NCBI GenBank assembly: GCA_000320545.1
Contig: ADNK01001699.1
Coordinates: 1-57,500 of the forward strand
Length of the DNA stretch: 57,500 nt
Source of the DNA: Bigelowiella natans CCMP2755
Lineage: Eukaryota > Cercozoa > Chlorarachniophyceae
Reading direction: 5' to 3'
The notes beneath the pieces are model-generated. The model made no database searches. It worked only from the letters and a program-made list of their open reading frames with translations, and had not been told where the DNA came from. This document shows, piece by piece, positions 11,165 through 24,190 of the stretch (position 1 is the first letter of the stretch; each line of letters starts with the position of its first letter). The translations under genes and the position numbers were made by a program.

Positions 11165-12829
11165 CCACACAGAATGCTATTCTACGGTCATTGCCATCTG
11201 CTTAGAAACTTTTGCAAACTCATTTTATCGCTGCTGCTGGCCAAGTACTCTCCACAGCAGCAGCAGCAGTAGCAGCACCTTTTGCCTGACCCTCCGACTC
11301 GAATGGGCGTCCAAGAAACACATCTTTCCCGTCAGCCCCTTTAACAACTACTCGCCACTGAAAGAAGAAGAAGAAGATGATGATGATGATGATGATGATG
11401 AAGTGGTGCTTACGTTGACCGTAGCCAATGGATTTATGGTCGAAGAATGAATAGAAACGAAGAAAGAGAAGGAGGAGGAGGAGGAGGAGGACAATGAGAA
11501 GATCAAATGCAGAACTATAATGTCGGGTGGGTGGCAAATGCAGTAGCAGAATAAACGATTCCTCGTTCATTGCTTTGGCTTCATAATGTTCACATGCGGA
11601 CTGCACGATGCCAAACCACCCCCCCACCCTCCCTCTTTCCTTCCCCCCTTCACTGAGCGACTAGCACGGGCACACTATTGCACTTGTTCTCCTTTCCCCC
11701 CCCCCCAATACCTTTTCAATGCTTCTGTTTTGGGAGGATGCTTTGACCTTACACTTTCGAAATTGGCGCTGCGACAACGCACTACGGACCTTCTCCCAGC
11801 CGCCATCCTTGCGAAAAGGAAGAGGAAGGGGAGGAAGGGGAGGAGAGGAGAAAGAAGCAGCGGTAACCATCATCATCATCGTTGCGATTGAAGTATATTC
11901 AGACACACGAATAGGCGGTGATGATCATCATAACTACACAACAACAAAGCAGTAGTCTTGATCTCAGTAGAAAGCGGCGATTAACCTGCAAAAAACGGCG
12001 AGCTTCTTCAAAGAGCTCTTGAGGAGACATCGTCGTAGCGTTAGCATCATCATCCGTTTCAGTTGTTGTTGTTGTTGTTTTTGGATGTTGTGGCGGAGTA
12101 AGCCTCATCAGCGTGGTAACATCTACCATGCGTCTTTTCCAATGACAGTCCTACCAGTTATTCAGTAGAAGAAGTAGTGGTATAATTTAGCAGATGTGTT
12201 TATTATCACCAACCTCCTCTCCTCCCATGAATCATCGTCATCTTGCCATCAGTACTACCACCTTTCCTGAGAACATTTGATGCTACGGCTGGAGCACCCT
12301 GCTCCTTCGCTTCTCTCTCTCTCTCTCCTCCCCCCCCCCTTCTGAGAACACATGCCGCGTACGTATGGACAACTACCAGGTGCCGTCTCTGAATATTTAA
12401 ATCCCCTGCCAAGATTACCCGTCGCCCAAGAGCTCTCTCACGCTTCGTTGAAACAACAAATACATGAATAAATAATATTGAGTGTTGTTGGTTGTGGTGT
12501 ACGGGTCTTGTTTGCGTTAGCATGAGCACCAGCAGCATTGTTCATCATGTAGAATGAAGAAGAGCTGCGATTGACGCAACAATAATGTATTCAAGACCTC
12601 ATGATTGAGGTTATCATTCCCTTCATCATCATCATCATCATCATTATAAGTCCATTCTTCCTACTGCTAAATCTTCCTTTATTACCTGCATTGCTTGCCT
12701 AAGAGCTTCTAAAAACCTCATTTTCAGTGGAAGTGCCCTTGACCATGGCCCATCGTTTGGAGTGTATATATTGAAAAGCTAATTTGTTAGCGTTTGAGGG
12801 GAAAGGATTGCACACTCATTGCTTCGAAT

Positions 12830-12860
<31 letters not shown>

Positions 12861-13136
12861 CCAAATACACTAGTCCGTCCAGCCAACACCATGGCCACGT
12901 CACCAAACCAAAATTCAATTACAACGAAGTGGTGATGGCGTGTGAGGATGCAACGCCCCTCTCGATCCAAATAATCCCCAAGAACCTGCATTCATCGATG
13001 ATAAGCACTTAGAACGCTGCAGCTTTCGATGTTTTGTAATCACATAATCTACCTCACGATCAGCGCTCAACGTTAGCCCTTTCCGAGCGAAAGTAGCAAC
13101 CCCGTTGAAACCCTGGCGAGTAGTCATTATTGGCTA
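8541..13136 (-). CDS. APEX2: APE2-type AP endonuclease (exonuclease III family) with PCNA-binding tail
   Basis: APE2 cuts DNA at abasic sites, resects 3' ends and binds PCNA in the nucleus. Mapped exons, in gene order: up to 13053 (RQGFNGVATFARKG), 12985-12923 (LGDYLDREGRCILTRHHHF), 12778-12686 (LFNIYTPNDGPW), 12442-12377 (VILAGDLNIQ, catalytic Asp/Asn), 12150-11986 (DCHW), 10135-10045 (RGRYTCWDQ), a long exon from 9929 (QGARIDYIFVD plus a Ser/Thr-rich insert), 9059-8927 (YSDHIGVSLLL, catalytic Asp-His) and 8831-8541. The last exon holds a textbook PIP box, QLRLDSFF, and a second PIP-like GIHAFFQP, then stops. The zinc finger (Zf-GRF) that ends human APE2 is absent. Exons between 11.9 and 10.2 kb are uncertain; one at about 11.36-11.28 kb encodes WRVVVKGADGKDVFLG and may be an insertion. 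The N-terminal exons with the Asn and Glu metal motifs were not found. Confidence 0.75.
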
Positions 13137-14012
13137 TGACCATGACAACCACATGAAGCATCATGATGCAGCAGAAGCAGCGACAGTGCTTGCACGACAG
13201 TCTTCGATAATCTTTCTTTAATTTTGATGATGGCCACAGCTACATGATATCCGTTTATGTGGACGGTAGAGAAACGAACAAGTTAAATTTGGAGGATGAT
13301 CTGAATACTACCTTTTTCTTCGACGATATTGTTAGAGGGCGGGAAGAGTACACCGTGTGGTTGGTACAATAACAGCAATACCAGCAGCAGCAGCGTGAAT
13401 GAAGCGATGGACATTCTAAATGAAGGGTTATAGTTTACCCATAGTGTCGCCTTATGAAGGCAAGTGCCTTGGCCCAACTCGCTACGTTCCAGCTTACAAT
13501 GTGCATCCTGCGTCAACCACGGGGGAGGGGTTCTCCCTGTGATGTCTCTTCGATGTTCTCCCTCCGACAGTCCGACAGGGACAGTCACAACATCTGCATG
13601 TGCATTATTGTAAATCTTATGTAATCATTTCTGTATGAAGAAAGAGACAAAATTCACATGTAAGCACAAGATGTGAGGTAGACCTACTCTCCCTTCTGCA
13701 TCATTTTTGTGGAGAAAGAGCTTGAGGGAGAAAGCTCGGGTGGGATCAGTGGGAGGGAGGGAGGGCACGTGTCTTTCGCTCGTAAGCGATTTTTCATGAT
13801 ATTTCTCCGATAAATAAATTACTGAATTTCGCATGGCATAAATAATAAAAATGTCTAGGATAATATGTCGTATACACTATTTCCCCGTAGTCGCCTTTTC
13901 TTACCAATGGCCTAGAATTACATATGTGCGACTTGAAAAAATCGCGAGTTTTAAATAGTTAATCGAAAACTTCCTTCAAGCACTATTTCCTAGTCAACAT
14001 TGTTTTGTGGTG
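13137..14012. promoter_or_regulatory. APE2 5' region and divergent promoter with the PLC-like gene
   Basis: The first exons of APE2 should lie in the left part, 13.14-13.8 kb, but I could not identify them. The right part is AT-rich and contains GCGAC and TCGC words (GTGCGACTTG near 13926, AATCGCGAG near 13940). The assignment as a shared promoter rests on the opposite orientation of the flanking genes. Confidence 0.4.
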
Positions 14013-17000
14013 ATGACCGCTAACCGATCATGCCTTCCCAACATCAGCATAATGCTGGTGGTAGCAATAGTTGGTTGCTGGGTTCGACCGAGTGTAGCGT
14101 TACAAACCGATGTCATGTACAGTGGAAAAGACAAGGGCAACCTATCGAATCCACAACTGGAACATCGGCGCCACCAGCTTCAATTGTTATTTAATCTTGA
14201 AGCCAACCTAACCGACGTCGCCCATTCCAAATCTCACAGTGATATTAATATTGCAATAAATAACGATCATAACAATGGTGCTGGTGCTAGTTTAAATACC
14301 GCAGCAGCCGCTGGACAAAACATGGCGATGCTTGGATGGAGTAATGAATTTCTATGATTTCTATGTGAATTCGCATGTTTAAAATCTATGACGAATCTAT
14401 AAGTCAAAATCATTATGTGGTACTTGTTGTTTGTCATATTTTTCTCAGATGCTAGGCACATTGTGACGACGGCTGCAGCTGTCATGATGTACTTTGTGCA
14501 AGCATGTAATTAATGATTTGTTAGACAAGCTCAGAGTGTATTTAAATAACTTATCAGATACGTTTGCTTTGTCTCCGTGCTTCTATTTGGCCTACTGCAC
14601 CTTTTGACGAATCCTGAATACCACACATCCAATTCCAAACCACAAAATTGGTGTAGTGATTGCACAGAGAACTGTGATTTATGCAAGACGCTTTCTCTGG
14701 GTTTGAATGAGCGCTGTTCGAAGTCTCGACTGAACTCATCTAGTTGGGATTACGAAGGAATTGTTGTTAGCAAGCGGGAAATCACTAAGGTGATATTATA
14801 TTTATTGTATCATAGACTGGATAATATACATATGTGAAACTACCTACAGATCACTAATTGGGCAAAGCAGGAACACTTTGGGATTCATATCGTACAGGAA
14901 ATGTTCTTTAAGGTAGGTGTATCGGAAGCAATAAAAAATACTTAAAGTACCGGATATTATTAAATAGAGTGATGGTGGAGAACTTGGGCGACTTCCGAGG
15001 AAACGATGCGAGTATATATTCACCAGACTGAATATAGCCCCAGATATATTGGTTGGTGTTCAAGGGAGATATCTACGTAAGTCCAATCGATTGACTGGGT
15101 TAGTCATCTAACGATAAAGCTAAATTTGTAAAACAGAAATGAGAGATATTTCGGATATCATGACGAAATACTTACCCGAAGTGCCAACTGATATGAAGAT
15201 TATCTCGAAACCAACTATATCTGCTGAAGATCTTCAAAAAATTTTCTCAACCTCACAGGTTTCCACTATTTATAACTACTAGTTTAGTGATCAATTGACG
15301 ACCGATGAATTGCAATTAGGGTGAAGCGTTGGAGATTGGTGAATGCAAGCATCTCATACGAAACGTAACTCGCGGCCTCGAGCTAATGTCTCCAATAGGA
15401 TTTACACAAATCCTTTCCAACTTCTGCACGTCTTACAAGTAAAGAACCATATGAACACCAGAAACTTTTGCGAACAAAAAATCTTATTTGTACATTGCCG
15501 CAGTAATTTTTGGTTCAATATGGATTGTTTCCGCAAGGTAACAACATGAAGAATAATTATAGACATTTAGGCGAATGAGTAAAAGGTGATGGTATTTGTG
15601 AGGTAGAGGCACATCGGGGGAAGAGGGAGGACGATACATTTCCATTTCTTACAACCCAGACCAATTCTTTAGGTTTATCAAGACATGTCACACCCAATTA
15701 CCGACTACTTCATCTCCGCAGCTTCTCCTTTTCTCTCAAATCCGAAAAGTTCTTTCGGCGATGTATCTGTTTTGAGGAAGTTGTTATTGATGGGATACCG
15801 TTCAATTCATTTGGTTATTCGGGATGGCCAAGGTGGTTATCCTGTAGTTGATACCTGGTGCATAGGAACTTCATCTGGAATACCGATTAATGAAGTCCTG
15901 GATGTTATATCCGAATTTACTTTTCAATCATCTTCATATCCATGCATCCTTTGCCTTTCAAACAATTGCAGTGCTTCACAAACTTATAAGGTAAAAATAG
16001 TAATATCAGATCTTAGCGTAGTAATAATGGACAGATCTGACAGATTAAAAGAGAATTGAAATGATCACCCTACTAGGTCACGAAGGCTTTAAAAGAGTGT
16101 TTTGGTGATGCACTAGCAACCCCTTGCGAGGAAAACATTGTACGTCCTAGAATAAAATAAGATACGATTCTAGCCTATATTAATTTATGTTGAAATCTTC
16201 ATACTCAGATGCCAAGCCCAGAATCATTGCGGAGGAAAATTCTTATTTTAGAGAGAGAATTCTCACCCAAATCTGTGACTAATGACTCAAAGGAGGAGCA
16301 AAAACGGACAGCATTGTCTGATATATATTGTTCATACTCAGAAATCAAGCAAAGTAAACTTCTTTTTTTACCAACATCTACAAGCATCGCTGATAATCGA
16401 CACTTATCAACGAGCAGCGACGATGTACAATTTGAACCCCGAACTGTGAATTTTTTCGATGAATCTCTTTATTGCGATATCGTTGAATCAAACACCCCGG
16501 TCTCTTTTCCGTATCACAAGCTTGGTATATTTTCTATCCCTTCGCATGAGATACCAGCTCAGCACGCACGCCTCTTTGGATTTCAATTATGTCCTATGAA
16601 TTTTGAAATAAAGAGACGTGGATCTATACAAGATCATGTAAATCACGGTACCAATTTGCTATAATTCACATCTGAGGTCAATTACTTCTTTATAACTTCT
16701 GATTACTTTCAATTAGGATGGTTTGCGAATAATGGTGGTTGTGGATATGTGTTAAAACCTCATTGGATGAGGGGCCTTATAGAAGCACCTGAAGTAAAAA
16801 GTGATAAATCATTAAAAATTACAATCATCTCGGGTCACTTCATTCCATGCCACCACATGTCGAATGTTAGAGGTAAATCAAGCCTCTCCGTGCAAGTGCA
16901 ATTACTTGGGAGTCCAACCGATGAAAAAAAGCTTGAGACACAATATGTCCAAGAATCAAAAGGACTGCGAGTTCGCTGGGATAAAGATTCGACTGTGAAT

Positions 17001-17231
17001 AATTGCTTTGTATTCTCAAAAATAAAGCGGCCCGAGATGGCATTGGTTTATGTTATTCTCAGAAGAAATGATCCTGACAAAGGAAAACGGGCTATAGCTC
17101 AAGCTTGTGTTCCATTGAGTTTGATTCGTGATGGTTTGCGCATAATACCATTATGCAATGACAAGTCAGAACCTATTTTTGGATGGTTGTTTGTCAAAAT
17201 CGCTAATGATTTTTTCGAAAAGGACAGATAG
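14013..17231 (+). CDS. Catalytically dead PI-PLC-like protein with hydrophobic N-terminus
   Basis: Twelve in-phase exons (14013-14340, 14449-14488, 14558-14789, 14850-14912, 14968-15076, 15137-15258, 15320-15438, 15504-15537, 15673-15990, 16077-16139, 16209-16647, 16717-17231) give 793 residues. The order is a signal-like start (IMLVVAIVGCWV), a second hydrophobic stretch (VMIYVCFVSVLLFGLLHLL), an EF-hand-like region, PLC X (VYQDMSHPITDYFIS), PLC Y (GWFANNGGCGYVLKP) and a C2 domain. Active enzymes have SSHNTY, ELDxxDG, YHGYT and LEN. Here these read SAASPF, HLVIRDG, WCIGT and LSN, so both catalytic His and the Ca-binding Glu/Asp/Asn are lost. The Y domain also lacks the usual SR substrate motif. 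By analogy with PLC-L/PRIP proteins it may bind lipids or partners without hydrolysing PIP2. The ATG follows two GTG codons. The join of exons 1-3 is less sure than the rest. Confidence 0.85.
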
Positions 17232-17930
17232 CAACCTAAGTAGCGTTAAATGGTATTGTGTTACTAATGTGCCCAGCTATTAGACTTTACTTTAAGACAT
17301 TGAACAGCTAGATGAATTTTAACTCAAAATAAAAATAAGGGCCACGCTAACTGAATGTAATGGTCATGCACCTAGCAATCATCTGCCGCGTGCTATTTTC
17401 CATCAATTTGGTACCCTATGAGAAAATGTTGCTAAATTTGCTTGTGCACTGCATGCGTCTAGCGGTGTCACATTTAGATCTGAGATGTACTATGTGCACA
17501 CTGCTAGACTGCTAGACTGTTCTGTCCTAGCTACAATTCGAGTGAACATGACAAACCGCGCGTAGCAGCACGTAGTAACATGGTGCGTGCTAGCGTGCGA
17601 TGTGCCTGGGTTACGAAAAAGCTGATTGTACATAGCATTGTAGAGAATGTACATTGATTTTATTGCGATGGCGATGCACAACTTAGACACAGTAGAAATA
17701 ATGAGAGACAAGCATGAATTCAAATTTAGTAAGTGTCCATCAAGATCCCAATAGAAATTAGTATGCGCAGGTTCTAGAGCAGGGCATGCTAGCATGTTAA
17801 AGCTGCTTGTGTGTGACTATGCGGCTAATCTGTACATAACGCCACCTTCAAGATCTGCGGCAAATCGCAATTTTCTACATCTCGTCTAGAACGTGATCCT
17901 TTTGTTGCTTGTGTGCTTTCAACTCGTTCA
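17232..17930. other. Convergent 3' spacer, CTAG-rich
   Basis: This lies between the PLC-like gene (+) and the next gene (-). Words such as CTAGACTGCTAGACTG at 17502-17517 resemble the decayed repeats elsewhere in the window. No gene was seen. Confidence 0.5.
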
Positions 17931-18960
17931 TTAGTGGTGATTTTCAAGTTGTTTGGCTCGATGTTGGAGGAGCAACATGTGTACTTTTGACATAGGGAGT
18001 CCAGAAACTTTAAGAATGGGTGAATCTTCACTGTCACTAGGGTTTTGACTTTCTTCTCCACACTCTGTCTTGCTGTCACTCTTGGTAGAAGTAACAGCAG
18101 GAGGAGATATTTTCTTTGGCGCATACCTGATGGTCAAGTCACACTTCAATATCTATTTGAGTGCATCAATTTTTATTTGTAACGATCTTACAACGCAGAC
18201 AATTCGATGTCTCCTACCTCGCCGTGTTGACTAAAACATCCATCCTTCCACGCATCAGTAAAGGAAAACTCAGCCTCTTGGTTCCTACCGGTGATGTAGC
18301 TGTGCCCCCCCCCCACGATGCTGGTGGTGGTTTGAGATCGCTATCTATAATTACTCGGTGACGGGCAGCTAGGAATCTACGCTTCGTGAGAACCTGTATT
18401 GAAATGAAAAACGGTGACGATGGATGGTGATGGGGATCATGATGATGATGGTGATGATGATGATGATGATGATAATGATGATGGCGTGCTTGGTTATTCC
18501 TAAAAGCAGCATGGATTCGATACCACCTGCAAAATTTCACCGGCAAAGACGATGACATCTAAAGTACGGTGGGGTGGGACAAAAAGGGAAGGGGAGTGGC
18601 CGCAGGGGGAAGGGCACTCGAATGAGCAATGGAAAATAACGAGGCAGCAGAAGAGAATTATAGAAATGAAATAAAGTTGTATTCATCATCCCTTTGGAGA
18701 ACCCAATGTTGACGACAGACAGACAGACTAAGCGGTGATGATCGGAGAAATGTAAAGGACGTTACTAATGATGATAAAAAGGGAGAAGAGAAGCTCTTGA
18801 GTCCATAATGACGACTATATTTATATGCATGCAACCCCACCATTCTCAGAGTTGGCAAGTTTTTCGGCACTTATCCATCGAGGAGAGTGATTACGACATT
18901 CCCCTGCTCCTTGTTGTTGTTGTTGCCGATGCAGGTCCTTGATCTGCAATCCTGGAACCT

Positions 18961-18998
<38 letters not shown>

Positions 18999-19102
18999 AC
19001 GATGATTTGCAAGGGTCAAAAGGATCTACTAGCACTACCCGAGAACATGGCCCCACTGTTATGAACGTTGAGTCTGTGTGCTCCTCGAATACTATCATCG
19101 GC

Positions 19103-19136
<34 letters not shown>

Positions 19137-19652
19137 CTTTGTTGTCTTCATTACCATCACTATCAGTGCGATTGTCATTATGCCAAAATTCATTGCCTCT
19201 ACTACCAGTTTTTCCCTCTGTTTCTCCTTCCTTTTCTTCTTTCACCTCTTCCTCGTTATCGCCTTCTTCGCTCCTCGTATATCCCCCCCCTTTCCCAGAT
19301 CTACTGGTGCTACTGCTGTAGGTTCCTACTCCTCTTTGTTGCAGCATAATACGTTCTCTCTCCTCCTCTCTTCGGTCTCCTCCGCATCTTCCTCTCCCCC
19401 TCCTTCCATGTTTTGCTGCATCATTTGTTCTTGGTGGATGGTAATAGCAGATGCGGAGAGAAGAGCTGCTTGCCTGATAAACGTATTACTGTGACTAATC
19501 TAATGCCACAGCAATTTATGTGTTTGCGGCAATATGGAGAAAGCAGGTTGCTGCAGCAGCAATACGTGGGTAGCAGATACACGGGGAGTTTGCACATATT
19601 TTACGTTACTTCTATGCATACTATTGGTGCGATGTTTGTGCGTGTTATCTCT

Positions 19653-19726
<74 letters not shown>

Positions 19727-22040
19727 TTCATGGCAACTTGTTCGGGATCGAGAGAAGGGCCATCCATCATGTGCAAAAATGCTTCGTCAGGAACTCTATG
19801 ATAATAATAATGATGATGATAATGATGACTGTCAAAATAGTAACACCAAGGAGATGACAGCATTCACTTAACTACTACCTACAACCATGCATGTTTTTAA
19901 TTGTCTCATTCTTCTTCATCATCTTCTTCATCATCATCTTCCTCTGAGCAGGCATGGGGGTATAGTAGCAACGGCCAAGACAGTCATTGAAACAAACCTT
20001 AAATATTCTGCAATCGAGCACAACACGCTCCTGTGTATTATATCATCATCATCATTATTATCATCCAAATTATTGCCTCCTCTCTGTACAATATTGATGC
20101 GTGGTGCCGTGGATTGGAAGCTTATTTTATTATAGTGGCATTATTTCTATGCAGCATACTTGCCAATGAGCGATAGCAATACGAATGTCCGTTTCACGAG
20201 TAACTCGAAATCTTCATCCTCCTTAGCACGCTTCGTCTCTAATCTCTGTTGTTGTTGTTGTTGTTGTTGTTGAAGAAGAAGTGCTGTTCTACCATTAATA
20301 GCCCTCCTACTACTCCTCCTCCTCCTCTCATTGCTGCTGCTGCAAGTACTGCTGCTACTGCTGCTACTTTGACTTTCCCTTCTCCTCCCCCTCCATCCCC
20401 TCAAGCCCTCTGGCAATAGCTTGCGTTTAGGGCCTAGCAGTCGGCATTCAAGAAATTCACTGCTAATAGGAGGAGGAGGAGGAGGAGGAGGAGGAGGAGG
20501 GACAGCGGCAGCACCCGATCTCTCTCTATCCATCCCAGCCTCCTCGACGCTTATTCTTCCTCTTCTTCGTCTTCTTTCTCCATCCTCTGTATTTTTTTGA
20601 GATGATGATGATGATGCTAAATAATGAAATCCATCATCATGTCAAGGATTTAGTTGGTTGGGATATTGTTGATGCTTATACGTGCTTTGACACAATCAGT
20701 CGTCATTTTAGTTCATTTGGCACCATAACAGTTGAATCCAAGGAAATAGTCTTTAAGGTGTTCTTTTCCTCTTCCTCCTTCTTCCTTCTTCTTCTTCTTC
20801 TTCTTCTTCTTCTTCTATTTACTAGGCAACAACAAAATGCCAGAATTTTTCCGTCGACTTCTCACCACTGGTCTCCTTAGGTTGTGCTTGTGATTCTTCT
20901 TCTCCTTCTCCTTCTTGAGCTGCTGCTGTTTCTTTGGGATGTTGTTCAGAGGTTTTCTTATATGGAACCTGTCGTTCATTTTGTGGTACTGGCATGGCCA
21001 ACTGTTGTTCAAACGGAACAGCTGCCTCTGCAATATACCTGATGATGATGATGATGAGGAGGAGGAGGAGGAGGAGGAGAAGGAGGAGGAGAAGGAGCAC
21101 ATTTCAACACAACACTGTCAGGAGAAAAACCCTACATTCATATTCATGATATACCTCAACAATGTGGACAATTTTGGCACATTTCGCTACATAATACTAG
21201 TCCCCTCCCCTTATTCCATCGGGATATTTCGATATATTTCACAATAAATAGCGTTCCAAAATCTTAATCAGATATATGACAATGGTATTATTATCTGGTG
21301 AGGAGCCAAAAAACCAACGAGGCTCATAAACATCGTTGCAACAAGTGCATAGGATGCGCCTTTATACAGACATTTCCTCTTCATTTTCATTATTTTTGTT
21401 AGCATGATAACCACCCTGTCATTCTTCCTCCTTCATTACGCATGCTGCCAGCAAGTCTCATTTTCTCGTCCTCTTCCAAATTTACACAGGCAATAACGTA
21501 TTTACTCTTTAATATCAGCGCTTTTGTGTTGGTGGAAAGAGTATAATTGAAATCAAAAGGTATGCCACCAACGGCGTCGTCGTCTATATGTGCGTATAGG
21601 ATTATTACCGTGTTCCTCAAAGAACTTCAAGGCTTCCACCTCCAACTTCCGAAAAATCTTGGTCTTATTTGACGGCAGCTCGATTATCACAAAGCAGTCC
21701 TGCATCCAAAAATACACCATTTCGGTGTATTGGCTCATTTTTCAATTCCTTATAGTATCGTTGATGAACTAGGGGGAGGGGTCTCATGCTGTTATTTCTC
21801 TTCTTCCTCACCCACCTCTTGCAGCTGTTTGCACATTCGCCTACGAGCAACATCCGATGTCACCATGTCCTGCCATCTGATTCGTTTGTGATTCGATGCT
21901 TCTGTTTTTCTCCCTTTATTCCCTCCCTCACCTTCTCCGTCTACCTCCTCCTCCTCTTTCTTCTTCTCCGTTTTCATCTCTTTTCGGGTTCGGGTTGCAG
22001 GACCCGGTGGGGTGGGGATCGTGGCTGAGTTGAGCAATCA
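17931..22040 (-). CDS. Unidentified multi-exon gene(s), charged low-complexity protein
   Basis: I do not recognise this gene. Splice-flanked frames suggest, 5' to 3': a Lys/Glu-rich exon ending RIRWQDMVTSDVARRRMCKQL (about 22.0-21.8 kb); DCFVIIELPSNKTKIFRKL (about 21.7 kb); GGIPFDFNYTLSTNTKALIL (about 21.5 kb); an exon with FEQQLAMPVPQNERQVPYKK (about 21.0 kb); RLLGPKRKLLPEGLRGW plus poly-Ser and poly-Gln (20.5-20.2 kb); an Arg/Glu-rich exon (about 19.4-19.1 kb); WYRIHAAFRNNQA (about 18.5 kb); VLTKRRFLAARHRVIIDSD (about 18.4-18.3 kb); and a last exon from YAPKKISPPAV to a stop at 17931. The composition suggests a nuclear, disordered protein. It could be two genes; the 5' end is not fixed. It converges on the PLC-like gene and diverges from the ZnT-like gene. 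Confidence 0.35.
18961..19132. repeat. (TA)n and (GAT)n tracts
   Basis: A TA run lies at about 18961-18994 and a GAT run at about 19104-19133, both within the unidentified minus-strand gene. The GAT run gives a poly-Ser stretch if translated on the minus strand. Confidence 0.9.
19652..19726. repeat. Compound (CT)n(GT)n microsatellite
   Basis: About 18 CT units are followed directly by about 16 GT units, probably in an intron of the unidentified gene. Confidence 0.95.
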
Positions 22041-22929
22041 GCCAACTACGAGCATTCACAAGTGCGACAAGGACTCTAACCTCATAAAGTCTAGAAAGTA
22101 AGATAATCCCCCTTATCGCAACGACGTTATAAAAATATGTGAGATTCCAGCTGCGCGACAACCTATTATGCAGCGGTTCACATATTTATAATCCTGAGAG
22201 ATACTCCAGAGTTTTGTTACATTTGCCCTGGTCGAATGCACAGCTGCGACATGCAGGACAACAACAACTCGCGACAACAACAACAACAACGCTGCTGTTC
22301 TCCTTCCTAGTGGAAACTATATTTTGACCGAGTTTACACCAATACAAGATGATGAAAAAAAGGAGGAGGAAGAGAAGGCTAAGGCCCATTTTTTTGCCTG
22401 CTTGTTGTCGATTCTCTTTTTTAGGTAAAATCGCCGTGAAAGAGTCGGTGAAATTCGATTCTCTTACTTCCCTCTACTGCAGACTCTTATTTTCCTCCGC
22501 CTCGTAAGCCGTTCGGCGCTGTGTTCACTCACAAACAACACACACACACACACACAGCAGAGGGAGGTGTTAGGGGTAGCAATAACAAATACTTGGAGGG
22601 TGGTGGTCGACTTGTGAGGAGAAAGAGGTCGGTGCTACTATCATCAGATTGTCAAATCCACACGAGTGGGCGAGATTAGCTGCTTTATTGACAAGCACTC
22701 GAAGAACTTCCACAGTCCCCCTCTCGGGTGTGGACGATAATAGAGTGGGAGCAAGCCGAGAAGACGAGAAAGCATAGACGTACAGAAAGTCGTTGCAACG
22801 AAATCAAGAAGAACGAACCAAGTAAGTTGCTCTCATAGTCTGGTTTTAATTTTGGTAATTTGCGCTCCAAGAATCGAGAGAGATAAAGATGTATTCAATC
22901 ATAGGTGTTACCATTGCTGGGAATAAAAT
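22041..22929. promoter_or_regulatory. Divergent region upstream of the ZnT-like gene
   Basis: This separates the unidentified minus-strand gene from the ZnT-like gene. It includes a short (CA)n at 22539-22556. A minus-strand Cys-rich frame near 22.3-22.2 kb (CPACRSC) could be a first exon of the left gene, but nothing confirms it. Confidence 0.3.
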
Positions 22930-24031
22930 ATGCATGAACCACTCCTAAAAAATGAGAAGGAGCTCAAGGCTCTTGTTAGTGACAGTAACGACGTTGCTAC
23001 CAGCAAGGTTTAAATTTGTCCGTCGTCGCTCATACACATAAATAGGAGATTGATTCATTTAATTATGCAATTTTACTTCATCGCATCAGACTGAATATCG
23101 AGCTAACTGATCGATGATAAACATATAACATAGGGTAAACGTGACAACTACTACGGCAATGATGACTCAACATCATCCACCAGTGTAGGTCTATGCTGTT
23201 GGCTATGCAGTTGCAGGCCAAGATGCTCTGGGAATATCAAAACGTTGATCACAGGTTAGAAGGAGGAGGAGGAAGAGGAGGAGGAATTCTGTGGGGGGGG
23301 TTGTGGTGAAGTTAGTAAGAGAATTATGCAAGAGCTCACAGTGTCCTTGCTGTCTTATTCTAGTGATTATTTTGTTCTCCGTGGTCTCCATTGCTCAACT
23401 TCTTGGGAGGTACGTTTAAATAGTCACATCCCTGCTTTAGTGGCTGTCGATGATAATTTACAACCAATACAAATAATAAATTTGATGAATGAAATATTAG
23501 CTTCATTTCCAACTCCCTGGCGTTGTTGGGAGATTCCATAAGCATGGGCATCGACACTCTGACGTTCTGCGGCAATCTGTGAGAACCTAACAAATACCTT
23601 ACTAATTTGTTCATCATCACGTACATCCTGATGTTTCTCGAAGTAGTATTTAGCAAAGGTGTGATGGTACTTACAAATAATCCATAGATATGCTGAGTGC
23701 TCGGTTTCACGACATCGGGTCACAATCCAGCTAGTCGCATCCGGAGTAAGATATCATCATCACCCTCATCACCCTCATCATTATCATTATCATCATCATC
23801 ATCATCACCGCATGTATAAAGCCTTGGCTTATTCTATCGAAGAATGGTACATACACAAAAACACATTAATGAGCTCACACCATTTGGATTATCGGCCTCG
23901 ATAACTCCGATGCAGTCGGTGCTTAGGAGAGACTCCAGTCTTTCTTGGAATATATATATATCCCAATAGTTTTTGTCAGAAATTCTTCGTGTTCCTCCCT
24001 CCCTCTCCCCTTCCTGTGTGTTTATTTAACA

Positions 24032-24072
<41 letters not shown>

Positions 24073-24157
24073 TACCAGGTAAGTTTATTAGCGCTCAGTT
24101 TATTTACAATATCTGTAATTGTGGAAGCCGTTGACCGACTCATGTATTCGGATAAGG

Positions 24158-24190
<33 letters not shown>

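Noticed and set aside
12834-12862. CRISPR-like (ATC)n arrays here and elsewhere
   Set aside because: Pure trinucleotide microsatellites without spacers, in a eukaryotic nuclear sequence.
14007-14012. Earlier start of the PLC-like protein at GTG codons
   Set aside because: GTG is not a normal eukaryotic start; the first ATG is at 14013.
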